A stretch of 17,330 bases of DNA from JBLHHI01 sp047614125 (GCA_047614125.1 JBLHHI010000070.1:1-17330); one strand, 5' to 3'. Shown: positions 1 to 8,484, counted from the stretch's first letter. Notes: generated by a model not told the origin, from the sequence alone. Program-made: numbers and translations.

Positions 1-346
1 GGTTTATGGTTTCCCTGTTCGTTGTGTTTTGACGGACATTCCTAGTTAACTGGTTTCGGGTTTATGGTTTATAGTTGAATTTGGTTTTTTGAATTGGCAA
101 CCATATGCCTTATGTGATTTCTTACGACAGCAAACTCCTTATGTGTTCTTATGTGGTTTAAATAAGGGTTGTTTGGTTTATAGTTTCGGGTTGATGCAAT
201 CCAGAATAGACCTAACAAGCCTGCAATAACGAATTGATACAAAATTCAGACGAGTCTTGATTTTGATATTCCCAACCAAGTGGCTAAATTAGCAAGCTTA
301 ATTTTCACTAAAGTAGTCCACCCTTCGCCAACCTAAAACCCACACT
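1..346. other. Repeat-rich intergenic spacer, no gene seen
   Basis: I see no convincing coding frame here. The stretch holds degenerate direct repeats. A block built on GGTTTATGGTTT and GGTTTCGGG at about 51-76 recurs in rearranged order at about 175-196. CCTTATGTG occurs at 108-116 and 137-145, with a shorter CTTATGTG at 148-155. Such low-complexity direct repeats are common in bacteroidete spacers. The last 50 bases must contain the 5' leader of the following secreted-protein gene, but no good TTG/TAnnTTTG promoter pair was found; TGATTTTG at 258-265 is one base off the -7 consensus. Confidence 0.5.
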
Positions 347-2938
347 ATGAACACCTTAAAAAACCTATTCACCCTTTCATTCCTTCTGCTTATTTGCAAT
401 GTGGCATTTTCTCAAACCGATTTGAACGGTGGTGAAATCAGTGGCACTTTTAATAAAGCTAGTTCTCCTTACTTGGTGAAAGGAGATTTGGAAGTGCCAC
501 TGGGCAAGACGTTAACGCTCGAGGCGGGTGTTGAAGTTTTGTTTACCGGACAGTTTAGAATACGCGTGTATGGTTCAATACAAGCATTGGGAACTGAATC
601 GGATAGTGTGATTTTTGCTTCACAACAAAAAGGAATTGGATGGTTTGGGTTTATGATTTTTAAAAATAAAGAAGGTTCCACAGATAATGTTTTTGCATAC
701 ACACGTTTCTCCGGATTGCACAAGATTGAAAGAGATTGGAGAAAAAAAGAGAACTATGGGGTTTTTTATCTGGACACAGTAACCAATATCCAATTTGATC
801 ATTGCCTTTTTGAAAATAATGTTTCATTTATGGCCGGCTGTATTCGTGCGGTATATAGTTCGGTTATAATTTCCAATTCTTCATTCAGCAGGAACTACGC
901 TTTGGACACCCTCAAAACTCCTGAATCAAATCCTAACACAAAAGGAACTCATTCAAGCTGCATTATGAGCTTAAATAGCATAATAAGCATTAACAATTGC
1001 AACTTTTTAAAAAACATATCTTCAACACCTAACTATGCTAAAGAGAGTTATTTAAGCCAGATTGGCGGACGGGGTATGATTTTTCATGGAGGTGGTAAAT
1101 TAGAAGTAATCAATTGTGTTTTTGAGGAAAATGAGATTGATGTTGGCGGGGTGATTGAATTTACTAGATCACTTGGTGAGTTTAAAGATAGCTTCATCTT
1201 TGTTAACAATCTAATGAAATCAAATAGTGTTAAGTATGGATCCATACTTCGCCTTGATGGTTCTAATAATGATTATAGTCGTGTAGTAATTAAAAACTGT
1301 CTCTTCGAGAAAAATGTAGACCCAACGCATTCATATAATACGAGCACGATTGCCTGTTATAACGCAGGGGGTGGCAAAAACGATTTAATTTTTGAACAGT
1401 GTACACTCAAAAATAATGAGACATATTTTGGTTTGGGTATGGCCGAATCGTCTTGGGTTTATTTTAACGATGGTTTAATCATTGGGCAACATGGACCCGG
1501 CATTCTAACCGACCGCACAAATTCTAGAATCGTTAACACCATTATTGCCAATAATTGGGGTGGAATTTTGGGAGTGTTTAACTCAAACCTTAATGTGGTT
1601 AATTCGCTGATTGCGTACAATGGTCGCATTGATACGACCAGCCCTTTCCCTGATTATAATGGCACCAATGGCGCCCAACATTTTTCGTATGGAGTTAACC
1701 TGAGCGATCGAAGCAATGTAAATTTTTACAGCACCATCATAACCGGAAACAAAGGGCATCTTGGCCAGATGGCCAATATTATTGCAACAAGCCGATCCTT
1801 CTTTCCCGGCAATATGTTCAACACCATCCTTGAAGGCGGAACCGACAGTACGTATCGCCAAAGTTTTGACGACATATGGGTGCCAATGGACACCGTTCCA
1901 TTTTTAGAAGTGCGTAATTTACACACCATCCTTCCCACCTTTATTAGGCCAGCAAGTGGCGTTGGAGTTGAATTTGCCTCGCTTTCCAACGACTTTCACC
2001 ATATGCAGAGCTGCCAGTCCACTCCCGGATACAATCAGGGAATGAACATCATTCTCAAATCGGGTTTGTCTTGGATTATGTGGAATGGTAGAGATTTCGA
2101 TGGAAACTCACGTATTGTTGGAGGCACGATGGATATTGGACCTTATGAATTAAAAGGCGAAAAAGGCCGAAATGAACTCTTTGAACCTTGGGGAGATACC
2201 ACGTTGTGTAGCAACAACTTAGTACCGTTTAACCCAAGTATTTCCGCCTATAACCCATCGTATAATTGGGAGTACAGCGCAAATGGCACTTCTTGGTCAA
2301 CGCTGGACCCAGCCAAGTTCACCAACAACCAACTTAAAGATGCCCAAGCAGGGCATTATAGAATTATTGTTCATCAACAAGAATGTAATGTTACAGACAC
2401 CTTCGGGCCAGCAAAGCTGAGCTTGTTGGAAGCACCCCAACCCAGGTTGGGTAATGACACAACCATTGGCCGCGACTCCAGCATCATTCTTTCTCCAGGC
2501 ACCTTTCCAAAATACGTTTGGAACGTGCAGGGAGGAGATACATCCCACGTAACCATAGATGCCAAAGGATTTTCAGGTTCCGAATCCAAACTTGTTTGGA
2601 CGGAGGTTACAGCCGTCAATGGGTGCAAAGCCAGAGATTCCATTTTAATTCGTTTTGGTGAAACGGGAAGTATTTTAGGCTGGAACGAAAACATCCCCGT
2701 GCTAATTTATCCAAATCCAGCTTATACTATCTTAAACATAAGATTGCCAAACAAGGCCACCGAACGCGTTGATTTTCAAATCATTGATTCGAAAGGTTCT
2801 GTTATCATTAGCAAACTTCATATTGCTCCAATCCAAAACGAGGTAAGCGTGAATGTTGAAGAACTTACATCGGGCTTGTATGTGCTTCGTTTAATTACTC
2901 ATTCTGGAATGACTTCAAGATCATTCTTGGTTCAATAA
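347..2938 (+). CDS. Secreted right-handed beta-helix protein with T9SS type A sorting domain
   Basis: An 863-residue exported protein. Residues 1-22 form a classic signal peptide (K near the N-terminus, hydrophobic FLLLICNVAF, cleavage near FSQ). Residues of about 25-600 are rich in short repeats of the N-N-x-F/I type (for example FENN, FLKN, FEEN, FEKN), as expected for a right-handed parallel beta-helix of the pectate-lyase or NosD-like type; no catalytic motif is recognised. About 610-780 looks like one or two Ig/PKD-like modules with paired Cys. Residues from about 785 to the end carry the Por-type tail, with the YPNPA motif, a GLYVLRL strand near the end and a terminal SFLVQ. Family knowledge says such tails direct export by the type IX system and anchoring or release at the cell surface. 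The substrate is unknown. The gene stands alone between spacers. Confidence 0.9.
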   Translation: MNTLKNLFTLSFLLLICNVAFSQTDLNGGEISGTFNKASSPYLVKGDLEVPLGKTLTLEAGVEVLFTGQFRIRVYGSIQALGTESDSVIFASQQKGIGWFGFMIFKNKEGSTDNVFAYTRFSGLHKIERDWRKKENYGVFYLDTVTNIQFDHCLFENNVSFMAGCIRAVYSSVIISNSSFSRNYALDTLKTPESNPNTKGTHSSCIMSLNSIISINNCNFLKNISSTPNYAKESYLSQIGGRGMIFHGGGKLEVINCVFEENEIDVGGVIEFTRSLGEFKDSFIFVNNLMKSNSVKYGSILRLDGSNNDYSRVVIKNCLFEKNVDPTHSYNTSTIACYNAGGGKNDLIFEQCTLKNNETYFGLGMAESSWVYFNDGLIIGQHGPGILTDRTNSRIVNTIIANNWGGILGVFNSNLNVVNSLIAYNGRIDTTSPFPDYNGTNGAQHFSYGVNLSDRSNVNFYSTIITGNKGHLGQMANIIATSRSFFPGNMFNTILEGGTDSTYRQSFDDIWVPMDTVPFLEVRNLHTILPTFIRPASGVGVEFASLSNDFHHMQSCQSTPGYNQGMNIILKSGLSWIMWNGRDFDGNSRIVGGTMDIGPYELKGEKGRNELFEPWGDTTLCSNNLVPFNPSISAYNPSYNWEYSANGTSWSTLDPAKFTNNQLKDAQAGHYRIIVHQQECNVTDTFGPAKLSLLEAPQPRLGNDTTIGRDSSIILSPGTFPKYVWNVQGGDTSHVTIDAKGFSGSESKLVWTEVTAVNGCKARDSILIRFGETGSILGWNENIPVLIYPNPAYTILNIRLPNKATERVDFQIIDSKGSVIISKLHIAPIQNEVSVNVEELTSGLYVLRLITHSGMTSRSFLVQ

Positions 2939-2980
2939 GGCACGTATCCTGTTCGCTTTTTTCGCGCGGATCATGCAAGG

Positions 2981-3038
2981 TTAGTCCGACTCGTGTAGCT
3001 CCCACCTTCTGATATAGACACGAGCCAACACAGACTAA
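2981..3038. other. Nested inverted repeats just downstream of the T9SS gene
   Basis: Two nested stems are visible. TTAGTC at 2981-2986 pairs with GACTAA at 3033-3038. Inside it, CTCGTGT at 2990-2996 pairs perfectly with ACACGAG at 3018-3024. It begins 42 bases after the stop of the upstream gene. No T-run follows, so this is not a textbook terminator. It may be a 3' structure in the mRNA or another dispersed palindrome. Confidence 0.4.
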
Positions 3039-3162
3039 GCGATCGGAGTACACCAAAGGTGAATAATTGCAGTTGATTCTGAAGTGAACCTGACCCTTAA
3101 ACGAGTTCAGGGTGACGTTTTAGGATGACTGTTAAAACTGGTTGTTAAGGGTATTTTCCAAC

Positions 3163-3310
3163 GAGGAGATCCTTCGCTTTCGCTCTGGATGACGTGGAGG
3201 ATATGCTGAATACTCAACATCGCATTGGTGTTCAAGCATTTATGGCAGAATGATGGACAAGATTTCCACCTTTATCGTCATCCAGAGGCGTAGCCGTTGG
3301 ATCTCCTTTT
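3163..3310. repeat. Inverted pair of dispersed GAGGAGATC/GGATCTCCT repeats, copy 1
   Basis: The left unit at 3163-3194 begins GAGGAGATCC and ends CTCTGGATGACG. The right unit at 3276-3310 begins CGTCATCCAGAG and ends GGATCTCCTTTT, which is the reverse complement of the same pattern with a variable middle. About 80 bases separate them. A second similarly ordered pair follows at 3352-3507. This fits a dispersed, possibly non-autonomous, palindromic repeat family. Confidence 0.65.
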
Positions 3311-3351
3311 AAATTCAACGATTAACTTGGAATAATTTTCGTGCTCTTCAT

Positions 3352-3507
3352 GAGGAGATACAGCGCTTAGGCTCTGTATGACGTTGGGTTAAGTGCCGAT
3401 TGATTGACAACAAATTGCGCCAATCACATTCAAAGTCATTCATGCTTCTTAAGCCAGAGTCTTCTCCTCACCGCCATCCTAGAGGCGTAGCCGTTGGATC
3501 TCCTTTT
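3352..3507. repeat. Inverted pair of dispersed GAGGAGAT/GGATCTCCT repeats, copy 2
   Basis: The left unit at 3352-3383 starts GAGGAGATA and ends CTCTGTATGACG. The right unit at 3472-3507 starts CGCCATCCTAGAGG and ends GGATCTCCTTTT. The segment AGAGGCGTAGCCGTTGGATC is identical in the right unit of copy 1, showing recent common origin. The left unit differs from copy 1 at several positions. Confidence 0.65.
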
Positions 3508-3670
3508 TTGTGGGATGCTCAATCGATTCAGGTCCTAACCCTGAATCTAAAACGATCCTGACCCCGAAACGATCCTGAAAAAAAATCAGAATGACTGGTC
3601 AGGATGACGACCTCTAATTTCAATTTGACTTCAACTTCCCAAACAAAGCAAAGCTTGTCTGGATCAAATA

Positions 3671-3687
3671 AATCAGCAAAGCTGATT
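3671..3687 (-). terminator. Possible terminator of the ABC exporter gene
   Basis: A perfect 7-bp stem, AATCAGC and GCTGATT with a 3-base loop, lies about 40 bases past the stop codon of the minus-strand ABC exporter. Read on the minus strand, it is followed by TTATTTGATCC, a weak T-rich tail. It could act as a modest intrinsic terminator; the stem has few G-C pairs, so this is tentative. Confidence 0.35.
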
Positions 3688-3690
3688 GAT

Positions 3691-3724
3691 TTTCAGCTTC
3701 AGCTTAAACTTCAACTTCAACTTA
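3691..3724. repeat. Short degenerate hexamer tandem repeat (CTTCAR)
   Basis: A run of degenerate CTTCAG/CTTCAA hexamers sits between the candidate terminator and the stop codon of the ABC exporter. A related TTGACTTCAACTTCC stretch occurs near 3626-3640. It is probably a simple-sequence tract without function. Confidence 0.45.
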
Positions 3725-3725
3725 T

Positions 3726-5471
3726 TTATATCCTACTCTGGTAGGTATACAAATCGTGGTAGCGGCCTTTTTGATCCAACAGCTCTTGGTGTTTGCCACG
3801 TTCAACAATATGACCGTCTTCTATTACCAAGATTTGATTGGCTTGTTGGATGGTGCTTAACCGGTGAGCAATAACGAACGTGGTTCGATCTTTCATCAAT
3901 AAATTCAAACTCTTTTGAATAAACGACTCGCTTTCGTTGTCGAGGTTGGAAGTTGCTTCATCCAAGATTATGACTTTTGGATTGGCCAAAATGGCCCTTG
4001 CAATGCTCACTCGCTGTCGTTGACCGCCGCTGAGTTTTACGCCCCGCTCGCCAATAACCGTTTCCAAGCCTTCATCAAACCGATCGGTAAATTCGTTTAC
4101 ATAGGCGCCTTCCACGGCAGCTAGTACCTGCGCATCCGTGGCATTTGGGCGAGGGAACATAATATTTTCGCGAATGGTTCCTTCAAACAAAAAGTCGTCT
4201 TGCAAAACTACGGCTAAATGCTTTCGATACGAACTCAATTGCACCTTTCTCAAATCCTTTCCATCCAACAACACTTTACCCTCCGTTGGGTTTAAAAAGG
4301 TTGCAGCCAACCCAGCAATGGTCGTTTTACCCGACCCCGAAGATCCAACAAGAGCCGTAATACTTCCTGCCTTTGCCGTAAATGATATGTTGTGAAGCAC
4401 TTCTTTGCTTTCCTCGTAACTAAAAGAAACATCGTCAAAAACTACATCACCCACAATGCTTTGCACTTCTTCTACCCTACTCTCATCATCCTCGGCACTC
4501 ATGTCCATTAATTCTTGGGTACGGTCTAATCCGGCCATGGCCTCCGTAAGCTGACTGCCAATGTTGCTCATTTGAACTATGGGCGCAATCATAAAACCTA
4601 AGAAAAGGGTAAACGATATAAACTCGCCATACGTCATGGTATTTTGCATGATGAAGTAGCCGCCAATGCCCATTATACCCGCCGAAGCCAATCCCAACAA
4701 AAATGTTGAAGAACTTGTAATAATGGCCGTTGAAGTTAAACTCTTTTTAACATTTAAATACAATCGCTCCACTCCGGCCTCAAAAATCCTATTTTCTTGT
4801 TCCTCGGCATTAAAGCCTTTTATAACACGCACACCGTTTAAGGTTTCGGTTAATCGCCCCGTTACTTCTGCGTTAATTACTCCGCGCTCTCTAAAAATTG
4901 GTCGGATGTAGCCAAAGGCTTTCAATGCCACTATGGCAAAAATGGCTACCGGCACCAACACAAAGAATGTCATGGTGGCATTTATCTTTATTAAGATCAC
5001 CAAGGATATAACGGCGGTAAAAGATCCACCTATGAGTTGCACCAAGCCGGTTCCAACTAAGTTTCGAACGCCTTCTACGTCGGTCATAACTCTCGAAACC
5101 AGCGCTCCAGATTTCGTATTATCAAAGAAGCTAATGGGTAAGGTTAACAACTTTCGTTGTACTTGAGCCCGAAGCACAGAGATGAGATGTTGGGCTTCTA
5201 CACTCAACAATCGGGTAAGCGCAAATGATGTAACAGCTTGAATTAGAATGGCTAAGCCAACAAAACCCAGCAATGTATACAGGGCCGATTGATCTGCCGA
5301 CGGAATTACATCGTCGATTAAGTTTTTGCTGGCATAGGGCAAAACAAGTCCAGCTAAACTTTTTAGAATGATGAGCACGAGCCCTATTAAAACAATTTTT
5401 TTTCGCGGCCAGATGTATTCTTTAAATGCCCACGAGAAAGAAACCTTTGATTTGGATTTTGACGAACTCAT
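3726..5471 (-). CDS. MsbA-like ABC exporter, fused permease and ATPase
   Basis: A 581-residue half-transporter expected to dimerise in the inner membrane and pump lipids or hydrophobic compounds. The N-terminal half (about 20-310) has six predicted membrane segments, beginning IVLIGLVLIILKSLAG. The C-terminal ATPase has Walker A GSSGSGKTT (about 376-384), the Q-loop Gln near 424, signature LSGGQ (480-484), Walker B ending ILDEATSNLD with Asp504/Glu505, and the switch His near 536 (IAHRLS). Length is normal for the ABCB/MsbA family. I chose the ATG at 5469-5471, followed by SSSKSKSK, with a weak AGGAT upstream; a longer frame would need a TTG at 5498. The gene is transcribed alone, divergent from the outer-membrane protein gene. 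Substrate cannot be told from sequence; lipid A core flipping is one option. Confidence 0.92.
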   Translation of the reverse strand: MSSSKSKSKVSFSWAFKEYIWPRKKIVLIGLVLIILKSLAGLVLPYASKNLIDDVIPSADQSALYTLLGFVGLAILIQAVTSFALTRLLSVEAQHLISVLRAQVQRKLLTLPISFFDNTKSGALVSRVMTDVEGVRNLVGTGLVQLIGGSFTAVISLVILIKINATMTFFVLVPVAIFAIVALKAFGYIRPIFRERGVINAEVTGRLTETLNGVRVIKGFNAEEQENRIFEAGVERLYLNVKKSLTSTAIITSSSTFLLGLASAGIMGIGGYFIMQNTMTYGEFISFTLFLGFMIAPIVQMSNIGSQLTEAMAGLDRTQELMDMSAEDDESRVEEVQSIVGDVVFDDVSFSYEESKEVLHNISFTAKAGSITALVGSSGSGKTTIAGLAATFLNPTEGKVLLDGKDLRKVQLSSYRKHLAVVLQDDFLFEGTIRENIMFPRPNATDAQVLAAVEGAYVNEFTDRFDEGLETVIGERGVKLSGGQRQRVSIARAILANPKVIILDEATSNLDNESESFIQKSLNLLMKDRTTFVIAHRLSTIQQANQILVIEDGHIVERGKHQELLDQKGRYHDLYTYQSRI

Positions 5472-5795
5472 ATCCTGATATGACCAAAATCGAGCCAAAT
5501 TGTTTTGATTTTTATTTTTACTTAGACACTTTTCAAGATGGCCAATGGAACAAGGCTTTTACTTTTTGTGCAACATTTAGCGTGCCAATTAACTTTCATA
5601 CTAAAAACAAATCAAGCTGTTGTTGAGCCCAGAGAAAACGCATCTTCATTTGACAAAGATTACTTGAGGCAGATTACTGCCCATTGCACTGGATAAGGTC
5701 TCCTTTGTTATAAAACATAAAAATCCAGATAATTTATTACTCTGAATAATTGGAAATAGATTAATTTTGGAATTCAAACTCAAATAATTTCACCT
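5472..5795. other. Divergent intergenic region
   Basis: About 320 AT-rich bases lie between the starts of the minus-strand ABC exporter and the plus-strand outer-membrane protein gene, so it should hold both promoters. Only one candidate motif was recognised, for the plus-strand gene. No coding frame is convincing, and no hairpin of note was seen. Confidence 0.5.
5762..5769 (+). promoter_or_regulatory. Candidate bacteroidete -7 promoter box
   Basis: TAATTTTG matches the Bacteroidota -7 consensus TAnnTTTG exactly and lies 26 bases upstream of the ATG at 5796. No TTG is found at the expected spacing of about 19 bases upstream (the nearest is at 5750-5752), so only half of the promoter is supported. 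Confidence 0.3.
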
Positions 5796-6833
5796 ATGAA
5801 AACTAAAATTTTTACTACCCTTGTTTTATCATTATTTTTTATTGCCTCACCATTTCTGACCTTTGCTCAGGATGATGAACCCAAAGAAGAGTACGTAGTC
5901 GTTGTTATGAACGACGGTAGTGAACGCGTAGGAATCGTAATTAGCGATGATGGCCGCGAAATCTTATTACGAACACACTCTATGGGCGATGTTTACATCC
6001 CAAAAAGTGACATTAAAGCCATTAAAAAAGGGAATCAAAAGGAAATTCTGGAGAGCGAAGAAATGAACAACGGAGACTATTCAGCCAGTGGACCCTTTAC
6101 AACGCGATACTACTTTACCACCAACGCGTTACCTGTTAAAAAGAATGAAAACTACGCCATGGTCAACTTATATGGGCCAGAAGTACACTTTGCAGTATCG
6201 GATAATTTTTCGTTGGGATTGATGTCGAGCTGGTGGGGAAGTCCAATGATATTGGCTGCTAAATACACCATACCTACCGCCAATGAAAAAGTGAATTTTG
6301 GTTTGGGTACCTTAATGGGTTCATCGGGTTACTTGAATAACTTTAGAGGATTTGGCGGCTTGCATTGGGGCATGGTAACCTTTGGAGATCGGGTACGGAA
6401 TATTACGCTTTCTGCTGGCTATTCATATTTGAATCCTGGTGGGAATGGCTTCAATGAATTGGTTCCAGGCACCTATACGTCAAATGGATCCGGTGGTTAT
6501 GACATACCTTACGAGAAGAGAAACAACAATATTTCTGCCCCAATTTTTTCCATTGCGGGCAGTGCGCAAGTAGGCAAGAAGGCTACCTTCTTTGTTGACA
6601 ATATGCTGCTCTTTAGTTCCATATCCGATGTTAACGTAGAATATTTTGCGGATAAGGCTGTGGTAACAGAAGAAAAAATATCCGCTACCTTATTCTTTTT
6701 AATGCCCGGAATGCGGTTTCAAACAAAACCCAACCGAGCCTTTCAGTTTGCACTTGCTGGGGTGATGGTAAATGACGGAGAGTATACGTATTCATTTCCA
6801 CTGCCTATGGTTTCATGGTTGTTTAAGTTTTAG
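5796..6833 (+). CDS. Exported beta-barrel-like outer-membrane protein
   Basis: A 345-residue protein with a clear signal peptide (MKTK then a hydrophobic LVLSLFFIASPFLTFA, cut before QDDE). Residues of about 32-82 form a small beta domain around MNDGSERVGIVISDDGREI with a closing IPKSDIKAIKK, like the SH3/Sm-like beta modules often found at the front of bacteroidete envelope proteins. About 100-345 alternate polar and aromatic residues in short strands with Gly-rich turns, and the chain ends in Phe (SWLFKF), as outer-membrane barrels do. No enzymatic motif is seen. The gene has its own spacer on both sides and is probably monocistronic. Function is unknown; the barrel assignment is inference from composition. 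Confidence 0.7.
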   Translation: MKTKIFTTLVLSLFFIASPFLTFAQDDEPKEEYVVVVMNDGSERVGIVISDDGREILLRTHSMGDVYIPKSDIKAIKKGNQKEILESEEMNNGDYSASGPFTTRYYFTTNALPVKKNENYAMVNLYGPEVHFAVSDNFSLGLMSSWWGSPMILAAKYTIPTANEKVNFGLGTLMGSSGYLNNFRGFGGLHWGMVTFGDRVRNITLSAGYSYLNPGGNGFNELVPGTYTSNGSGGYDIPYEKRNNNISAPIFSIAGSAQVGKKATFFVDNMLLFSSISDVNVEYFADKAVVTEEKISATLFFLMPGMRFQTKPNRAFQFALAGVMVNDGEYTYSFPLPMVSWLFKF

Positions 6834-6836
6834 GCC

Positions 6837-6881
6837 GGTATCAGAATACCATTAAAACAGCGTTTTCGTTCCGTTTTTTTT
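6837..6881 (+). terminator. Weak candidate terminator
   Basis: Directly after the stop of the outer-membrane protein gene, GGTAT (6837-6841) pairs with ATACC (6846-6850), and AAAAC (6854-6858) pairs with GTTTT (6862-6866). A run of eight T follows at 6874-6881. The stems are short and not adjacent to the T-run, so this is a weak intrinsic terminator at best. Confidence 0.3.
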
Positions 6882-6952
6882 GGCAAACATTCCGCTCAAA
6901 CTCGAACGCAAACATCCTCAGACAATCAACAAAAGACGACTAACAACATCAT

Positions 6953-6988
6953 ATTCAGATGGTTCTATAACTCAAAAGAAATCTGAAT
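6953..6988. promoter_or_regulatory. Inverted repeat upstream of the MFS gene, possible operator
   Basis: ATTCAGAT at 6953-6960 and ATCTGAAT at 6981-6988 are perfect 8-bp inverted arms with a 20-base spacer. The downstream arm ends 13 bases before the ATG of the MFS transporter. Position and symmetry suit a repressor site or a leader hairpin, but no partner regulator is encoded nearby. Confidence 0.3.
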
Positions 6989-7001
6989 GTAAGCTGAACG
7001 C

Positions 7002-8201
7002 ATGTTCAAAAACATAACAAAAACGGTTTGGGTCTTATCGGTAGTGAGCTTATTCACTGATACGGCGAGCGAGATGCTTTATCCCATCCTGCCCGTATAT
7101 CTAAAATCCATTGGATTTTCAATTCTACTCATTGGGATTTTGGAAGGAATTGCCGAAGCAACTGCCGGGTTGAGTAAGGGGTACTTTGGCAAGCTTTCGG
7201 ACATCCAACAAAAAAGAGCACCCTTTGTACAAGTAGGGTACCTATTAAGTACTTTGGCAAAACCCATGATGGCCATGTTGGTTTTTCCGTTGTGGATCTT
7301 CTTTGCTCGAACCCTCGATCGATTTGGTAAAGGCTTACGAACCGGAGCACGGGATGCCATTCTATCGGACGAAGCAACGCCAGAAACGAAGGGAGAAGTA
7401 TTTGGATTTCATAGAGCCATGGATACTGCGGGTGCTGTTTTAGGCCCGCTGTTAGCACTTTGGTATTTATACGTCTACCCAGAAGATTATGTTACCCTCT
7501 TTTACGTGGCTTTTATTCCAGGAATGCTCGCGGTGGCAACCAGTTTACTCATAAAAGACAAAAAACCAAATATCCTTGTTTCTAGGGAAAAGACGCCAAA
7601 AGTTCACTTTCTATCCTTCTTAACCTATTGGAAATCAAGCTCTAAGTCTTATAGAAGCTTACTCATCGGATTGCTCGGATTTGCCCTATTTAACAGCTCA
7701 GATGTTTTCTTGCTTTTAATGGCTAAAGAGGCTGGATATTCTGATTCATTGGTTATTGGTGTGTACATTTTTTACAATCTCATTTATGCTGTTTTTTCGT
7801 ATCCGTTGGGTAAATTAGCCGATAAGGTGAGTTTAAAGAAGATGTTTATAGCTGGATTGGCAGCTTTTGCTTTAGTCTATTTAACCATTGGATTTTCACA
7901 ACACCGCTTTGTATTAATCGGCGCTTTTTTTGCTTATGGCTTGTATGCCGCAGCGACGCAAGGAATTTCGAAGGCATGGATTTCGAATATTACCAAACAA
8001 GAAGATATGGCGACGGCCATTGGAACGTATTCGGCCTTTCAGAGCATTGCAGCCATGTTGGCTAGTTTTATAGCAGGACTCATTTGGTTTAACTTTGGGG
8101 CAGCGGTTACTTTTTTAACTACTGGCATTTTTACAGTTTTGGTAATTATTTACTTTCTAATTTATGTTCCAAATGATCGTCAAAGCTTCTTTGCCGATTA
8201 A
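7002..8201 (+). CDS. Major facilitator superfamily transporter
   Basis: A 399-residue inner-membrane secondary transporter with about 12 hydrophobic segments. The MFS motif A loop is present after TM2 (GKLSDIQQKR, about 65-75), and a second-half equivalent is GKLADKVSLKK. Between TM3 and TM4 is ARTLDRFGKGLRTGARDAIL (about 104-123), a signature of a bacteroidete/proteobacterial MFS subfamily often annotated as resistance or efflux carriers. A long cytoplasmic loop (about 185-215, KDKKPN to KSSSKS) divides the two halves. Length is normal. The ATG at 7002 leads directly to the first membrane segment with FTDTASEMLYPILPVYL, typical of this group. The substrate is not predictable. It is not obviously co-transcribed with its neighbours. 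Confidence 0.9.
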   Translation: MFKNITKTVWVLSVVSLFTDTASEMLYPILPVYLKSIGFSILLIGILEGIAEATAGLSKGYFGKLSDIQQKRAPFVQVGYLLSTLAKPMMAMLVFPLWIFFARTLDRFGKGLRTGARDAILSDEATPETKGEVFGFHRAMDTAGAVLGPLLALWYLYVYPEDYVTLFYVAFIPGMLAVATSLLIKDKKPNILVSREKTPKVHFLSFLTYWKSSSKSYRSLLIGLLGFALFNSSDVFLLLMAKEAGYSDSLVIGVYIFYNLIYAVFSYPLGKLADKVSLKKMFIAGLAAFALVYLTIGFSQHRFVLIGAFFAYGLYAAATQGISKAWISNITKQEDMATAIGTYSAFQSIAAMLASFIAGLIWFNFGAAVTFLTTGIFTVLVIIYFLIYVPNDRQSFFAD

Positions 8202-8279
8202 GTATATTTCAACCAATTTTAAATTTTTAGCATTTTTTCTGCAGCTAACTGGCTCATTAGTAATGTCTTGATGCTAAGC

Positions 8280-8340
8280 GTTACGAACGGTTACGAACGG
8301 TTACGAACGGTTACGAACGGTTACGAACGGTTACGAACGG
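8280..8340. repeat. Six exact tandem copies of a 10-bp unit
   Basis: GTTACGAACG is repeated six times without a mismatch, with one extra G at the end. The tract lies between the stop of the MFS gene and the dispersed element ahead of the DUF2188 gene. The perfect identity means recent expansion. It is not CRISPR-like, as there are no spacers. Because three units make 30 bases, any reading frame through it yields a 10-residue peptide repeat; no real gene is inferred. Confidence 0.95.
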
Positions 8341-8418
8341 AAATAAATGCGATTCACTTCTTTAATCAATTTTGTCCCAAATCTTTATCAACAAATAAAA
8401 TTGTAATTTTCCACTTTA

Positions 8419-8472
8419 AACCTGAGTTCTGTATAAATCTGAATTTTAATAGATTAATCGAACACAGGTTTT
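8419..8472. repeat. Dispersed palindromic element, copy A
   Basis: The left arm AACCTGAGTT (8419-8428) is opposed by the right arm ATTAATCGAACACAGGTT (8453-8470). The core between them, AAATCTGAATTTTAATA, is shared with copies at 11464-11540 and 15317-15384. The element ends 12 bases before the ATG of the DUF2188 gene, so it must lie in that gene's leader or promoter region. No transposase is nearby; a REP- or MITE-like repeat is the best description. Confidence 0.75.
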
Positions 8473-8484
8473 AAGTTTACCACT

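Larger units (their letters stand above)
2939..3725. other. Repeat-dense intergenic spacer, no gene seen
   Basis: This spacer of almost 800 bases between convergent genes has no credible coding frame. It is built almost wholly from short repeats. Besides those listed separately, it has a CCTGA/TCAGG mini-hairpin at 3089-3111 followed by GGGTGACG, and a direct repeat AAACGATCCTGA at 3550-3561 and 3567-3578 followed by a related GGATGACG at about 3602-3609. These GACG-ending units resemble dispersed intergenic repeats common in Bacteroidota genomes (inference from memory, not searched). Confidence 0.55.

Noticed and set aside
3686..3874. 62-codon plus-strand frame over the end of the ABC exporter gene
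   Set aside because: It is antisense to the conserved ATPase C-terminus and has no domain; a shadow frame.
5472..5498. TTG start that would lengthen the ABC exporter by nine residues
   Set aside because: An ATG at 5471 is available with a lead sequence of normal type for the family.
8280..8340. Possible CRISPR-like array
   Set aside because: Units are 10 bp and directly adjacent, with no spacers and no cas genes.
8268..8474. 68-codon plus-strand frame with a twice-repeated VTNGYERLRT peptide
   Set aside because: The peptide repeat is only the translation of the 10-bp tandem array, and the rest runs through the dispersed palindromic element; no domain or ribosome site.
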